A stretch of DNA of 6,653 nucleotides from CBDVBD01 sp965372135 (GTDB lineage: Bacteria; Electryoneota; RPQS01; CBDVBD01): positions 1 through 6,653 of the forward strand of contig CBDVBD010000167.1 of NCBI GenBank assembly GCA_965372135.1. The letters run 5' to 3'. Under the pieces are notes generated by a model. It did no database searches. It saw only the letters and a program-made list of their open reading frames with translations, and had not been told where the DNA came from. Shown here piece after piece: positions 5,533-6,653 of the stretch. Each line of letters starts with the position of its first letter. Positions within the stretch are counted from its first letter, which is position 1. Both the position numbers and the translations under genes were made by a program.

Positions 5533-6585
5533 TTAAGCGTTTTTCAGAATCTTGCCACGGAATTTAGCATAGGTGCCGTATTCTACATATACCTTGTTTT
5601 CGTCCAACTGCGGGCGGGTGTTGGGAGCTGCTTTCTGGACGGCAGGAAGGTGCTCCGTTGCGGTAAATACGAATCCATCGGAACCAGCACCGGAACCATA
5701 GGACACCATGAAGATTTTATCGCCAGGCTTGGCAACGTCCAATATAGCAGTTAGACCAATGGGTGAAGCACCGGAATAGGTATTACCCAACCAAGGGGTT
5801 AGCCAACCGGTTTCCATTTGCTCTTTTTTGAAGCCTGCCCTTTTTCCGACACGCATCGGGAATTTCCCGTTGGGTTGATGGAACACGGCATAGGTGAAAT
5901 CTTCCGGTTTCATGTTCGATTTTTCCAGCAGTCCCTCTACACATCCAAGCGTGTGTTTGAAATAAGCGGGTTCACCGGTAAACCGACCTCCGTGCTGAGG
6001 ATAGAATTCGTGTTCGCGCCGCCAGAAATCCGGGGTATCGGTCATAAACGAATAGGTATAATCAACAGTGGCAAGCACTTTATCCTTACCAAAGATGAAT
6101 GCAGCAGCACCAGCAGAGGCACTATATTCCAATGCATCACCCGGCGCACCCTGCGAGGTATCTCCACCGATTCCGATAGCATATTCCATTTCACCAGCTT
6201 TGATCAAGCTGTACGCTATGTACATACCCTCGGATCCGGCTTTGCAAGCGAATTCAAGGTCAGCGCAGTGTATATCCGGATTAGCACCAATGGCTTCTGC
6301 CACTACGGTGCCCGACGGCTTCACTGCATAGGGATGGGATTCGGAGCCGATGTAAATGGCGCCGATATCTTTAGGATTTATTTCGCAGCGCTTCAAAGCA
6401 TTCCTGGTGGCTTCCACACTCAATGTGATGGTATCCTGATCCGGGGAAGGCACCGATTTCTCATACAATTGCAGTCCCCGTTTGTAGCTGGGGGCATCGG
6501 CACCCCAGACCTTTGCAATCTCCTCTAATTTGATCCGGTGCCTCGGTAAGTAGGCACCGTATCCGACGATTCCAATTCGTTCCAA
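5533..6585 (-). CDS. mvaS: Hydroxymethylglutaryl-CoA synthase, archaeal type
   Basis: A 350-residue thiolase-superfamily enzyme condensing acetyl-CoA with acetoacetyl-CoA to HMG-CoA, or possibly the reverse. The opening MERIGIVGYGAYLPRHRIKL and the EEIAKVWG motif (21-28) are typical of the short archaeal family; eukaryotic and Staphylococcus-type enzymes are longer or divergent. The catalytic triad is visible as E82 in GSESHPYAVKP, C114 in LEFACKAGSEG and H236 in VFHQPNGKFP. GNTYSGASPIGL (267-278) and YGSGAGSDGF (296-305) follow, and the end VEYGTYAKFRGKI (334-346) is characteristic. The start is TTG: AAGGAGG lies 5 nt upstream, an in-frame TAG lies at 6616-6618, and the first in-frame ATG (residue 121) falls beyond catalytic C114. 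It is the first gene of the set inside the window; whether it is the first of the operon cannot be told. The polyketide beta-branching HMGS type is unlikely, since no ACP or PKS genes are present. Confidence 0.95.
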   Translation of the reverse strand: MERIGIVGYGAYLPRHRIKLEEIAKVWGADAPSYKRGLQLYEKSVPSPDQDTITLSVEATRNALKRCEINPKDIGAIYIGSESHPYAVKPSGTVVAEAIGANPDIHCADLEFACKAGSEGMYIAYSLIKAGEMEYAIGIGGDTSQGAPGDALEYSASAGAAAFIFGKDKVLATVDYTYSFMTDTPDFWRREHEFYPQHGGRFTGEPAYFKHTLGCVEGLLEKSNMKPEDFTYAVFHQPNGKFPMRVGKRAGFKKEQMETGWLTPWLGNTYSGASPIGLTAILDVAKPGDKIFMVSYGSGAGSDGFVFTATEHLPAVQKAAPNTRPQLDENKVYVEYGTYAKFRGKILKNA

Positions 6586-6590
6586 GTTTT

Positions 6591-6597
6591 CCTCCTT
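6591..6597 (-). promoter_or_regulatory. Strong Shine-Dalgarno site that decides the TTG start of the HMG-CoA synthase gene
   Basis: AAGGAGG on the minus strand, 5 nt before TTG (6583-6585). There is no ATG in frame between the upstream in-frame TAG (6616-6618) and the conserved N-terminus, so this fixes the start. Confidence 0.8.
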
Positions 6598-6653
6598 GCT
6601 TTGAATATTTATTTTCTAAAAAAAAGAAGTTAAAAGGTGCTCCTTGCCATATA
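6598..6653 (-). other. AT-rich upstream region of the HMG-CoA synthase gene, content unresolved
   Basis: These 56 bases hold a short T-run on the minus strand (complement of 6618-6625) and no convincing -35/-10 pair. All three minus-strand frames entering from the right edge meet a stop within this stretch, so it could hold the tail of an upstream gene, but too little is visible to say. A promoter further upstream is equally possible. Confidence 0.3.

Noticed and set aside
5818..6528. Long plus-strand open frame (236 codons) opposite the HMG-CoA synthase gene
   Set aside because: It lies wholly antisense to a strongly conserved gene, has no domain-like sequence or Shine-Dalgarno support, and is explained by the codon pattern of the opposite strand.
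5533..6585. Polyketide beta-branching HMG synthase or KAS III identity for the first gene
   Set aside because: The N-terminus, triad context and C-terminus follow the archaeal HMG-CoA synthase pattern, and the thiolase and DUF35 neighbours match that family; no ACP or PKS gene is present.
6610..6650. Possible intrinsic terminator of an upstream gene (AAGG/CCTT stem then T-run, minus strand)
   Set aside because: The stem is only 4 bp and separated from the T-run by several bases; too weak to support.
1..6653. CRISPR array, insertion sequence, tRNA, phage or defence system
   Set aside because: No regularly spaced direct repeats, transposase, integrase or tRNA-like structure is visible; the window is densely coding metabolic genes.

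Overview
The window is one tightly packed set of genes, all read from the minus strand (right to left in window coordinates). It reads as a single acyl-CoA carbon-metabolism operon. Gaps between genes are only 33 to 78 bases, and no RNA gene, mobile element, CRISPR array or tRNA is visible. Seven protein genes are supported: six complete, and one biotin carboxylase that runs off the left edge.

In order of transcription the layout is: (1) an HMG-CoA synthase of the short archaeal type (6585-5533); (2) a thiolase of the archaeal/SCP2-like type (5483-4326); (3) a small zinc-ribbon/OB-fold DUF35 protein (4282-3887); (4) the carboxyltransferase (beta) subunit of a biotin-dependent carboxylase, closest to 3-methylcrotonyl-CoA carboxylase (3828-2218); (5) an unrecognised two-TM protein with a possible PH-like domain (2139-1663); (6) an enoyl-CoA hydratase of the 3-methylglutaconyl-CoA hydratase type (1611-823); (7) the N-terminal 263 residues of a biotin carboxylase (789-1, incomplete).

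The genes fit one chemical route. Genes 1-3 are the trio that in archaea forms a substrate-channelling complex between 2 acetyl-CoA, acetoacetyl-CoA and HMG-CoA. Genes 4, 6 and 7 are in the order liuB-liuC-liuD of the known bacterial leucine/isovalerate degradation operon and connect 3-methylcrotonyl-CoA to HMG-CoA. Together they span 3-methylcrotonyl-CoA <-> 3-methylglutaconyl-CoA <-> HMG-CoA <-> acetoacetyl-CoA + acetyl-CoA <-> acetyl-CoA. The direction of flux is the open question. One possibility is leucine/isovalerate breakdown, with HMG-CoA synthase run backwards in place of HMG-CoA lyase. The other is synthesis from acetyl-CoA towards iso-branched acyl-CoA or mevalonate. No HMG-CoA lyase or isovaleryl-CoA dehydrogenase lies inside the window, but both edges are open, so their absence is not proven.

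Organism: probably a bacterium with moderate (roughly half) GC, strong Shine-Dalgarno sites and at least two TTG starts. The archaeal-type trio could be shared with archaea, and the window alone does not fix the phylum. Non-coding DNA is limited to short junctions. Several carry inverted repeats, most strikingly a perfect 11-bp hairpin directly after the carboxyltransferase stop codon, next to a second 7-bp inverted repeat.
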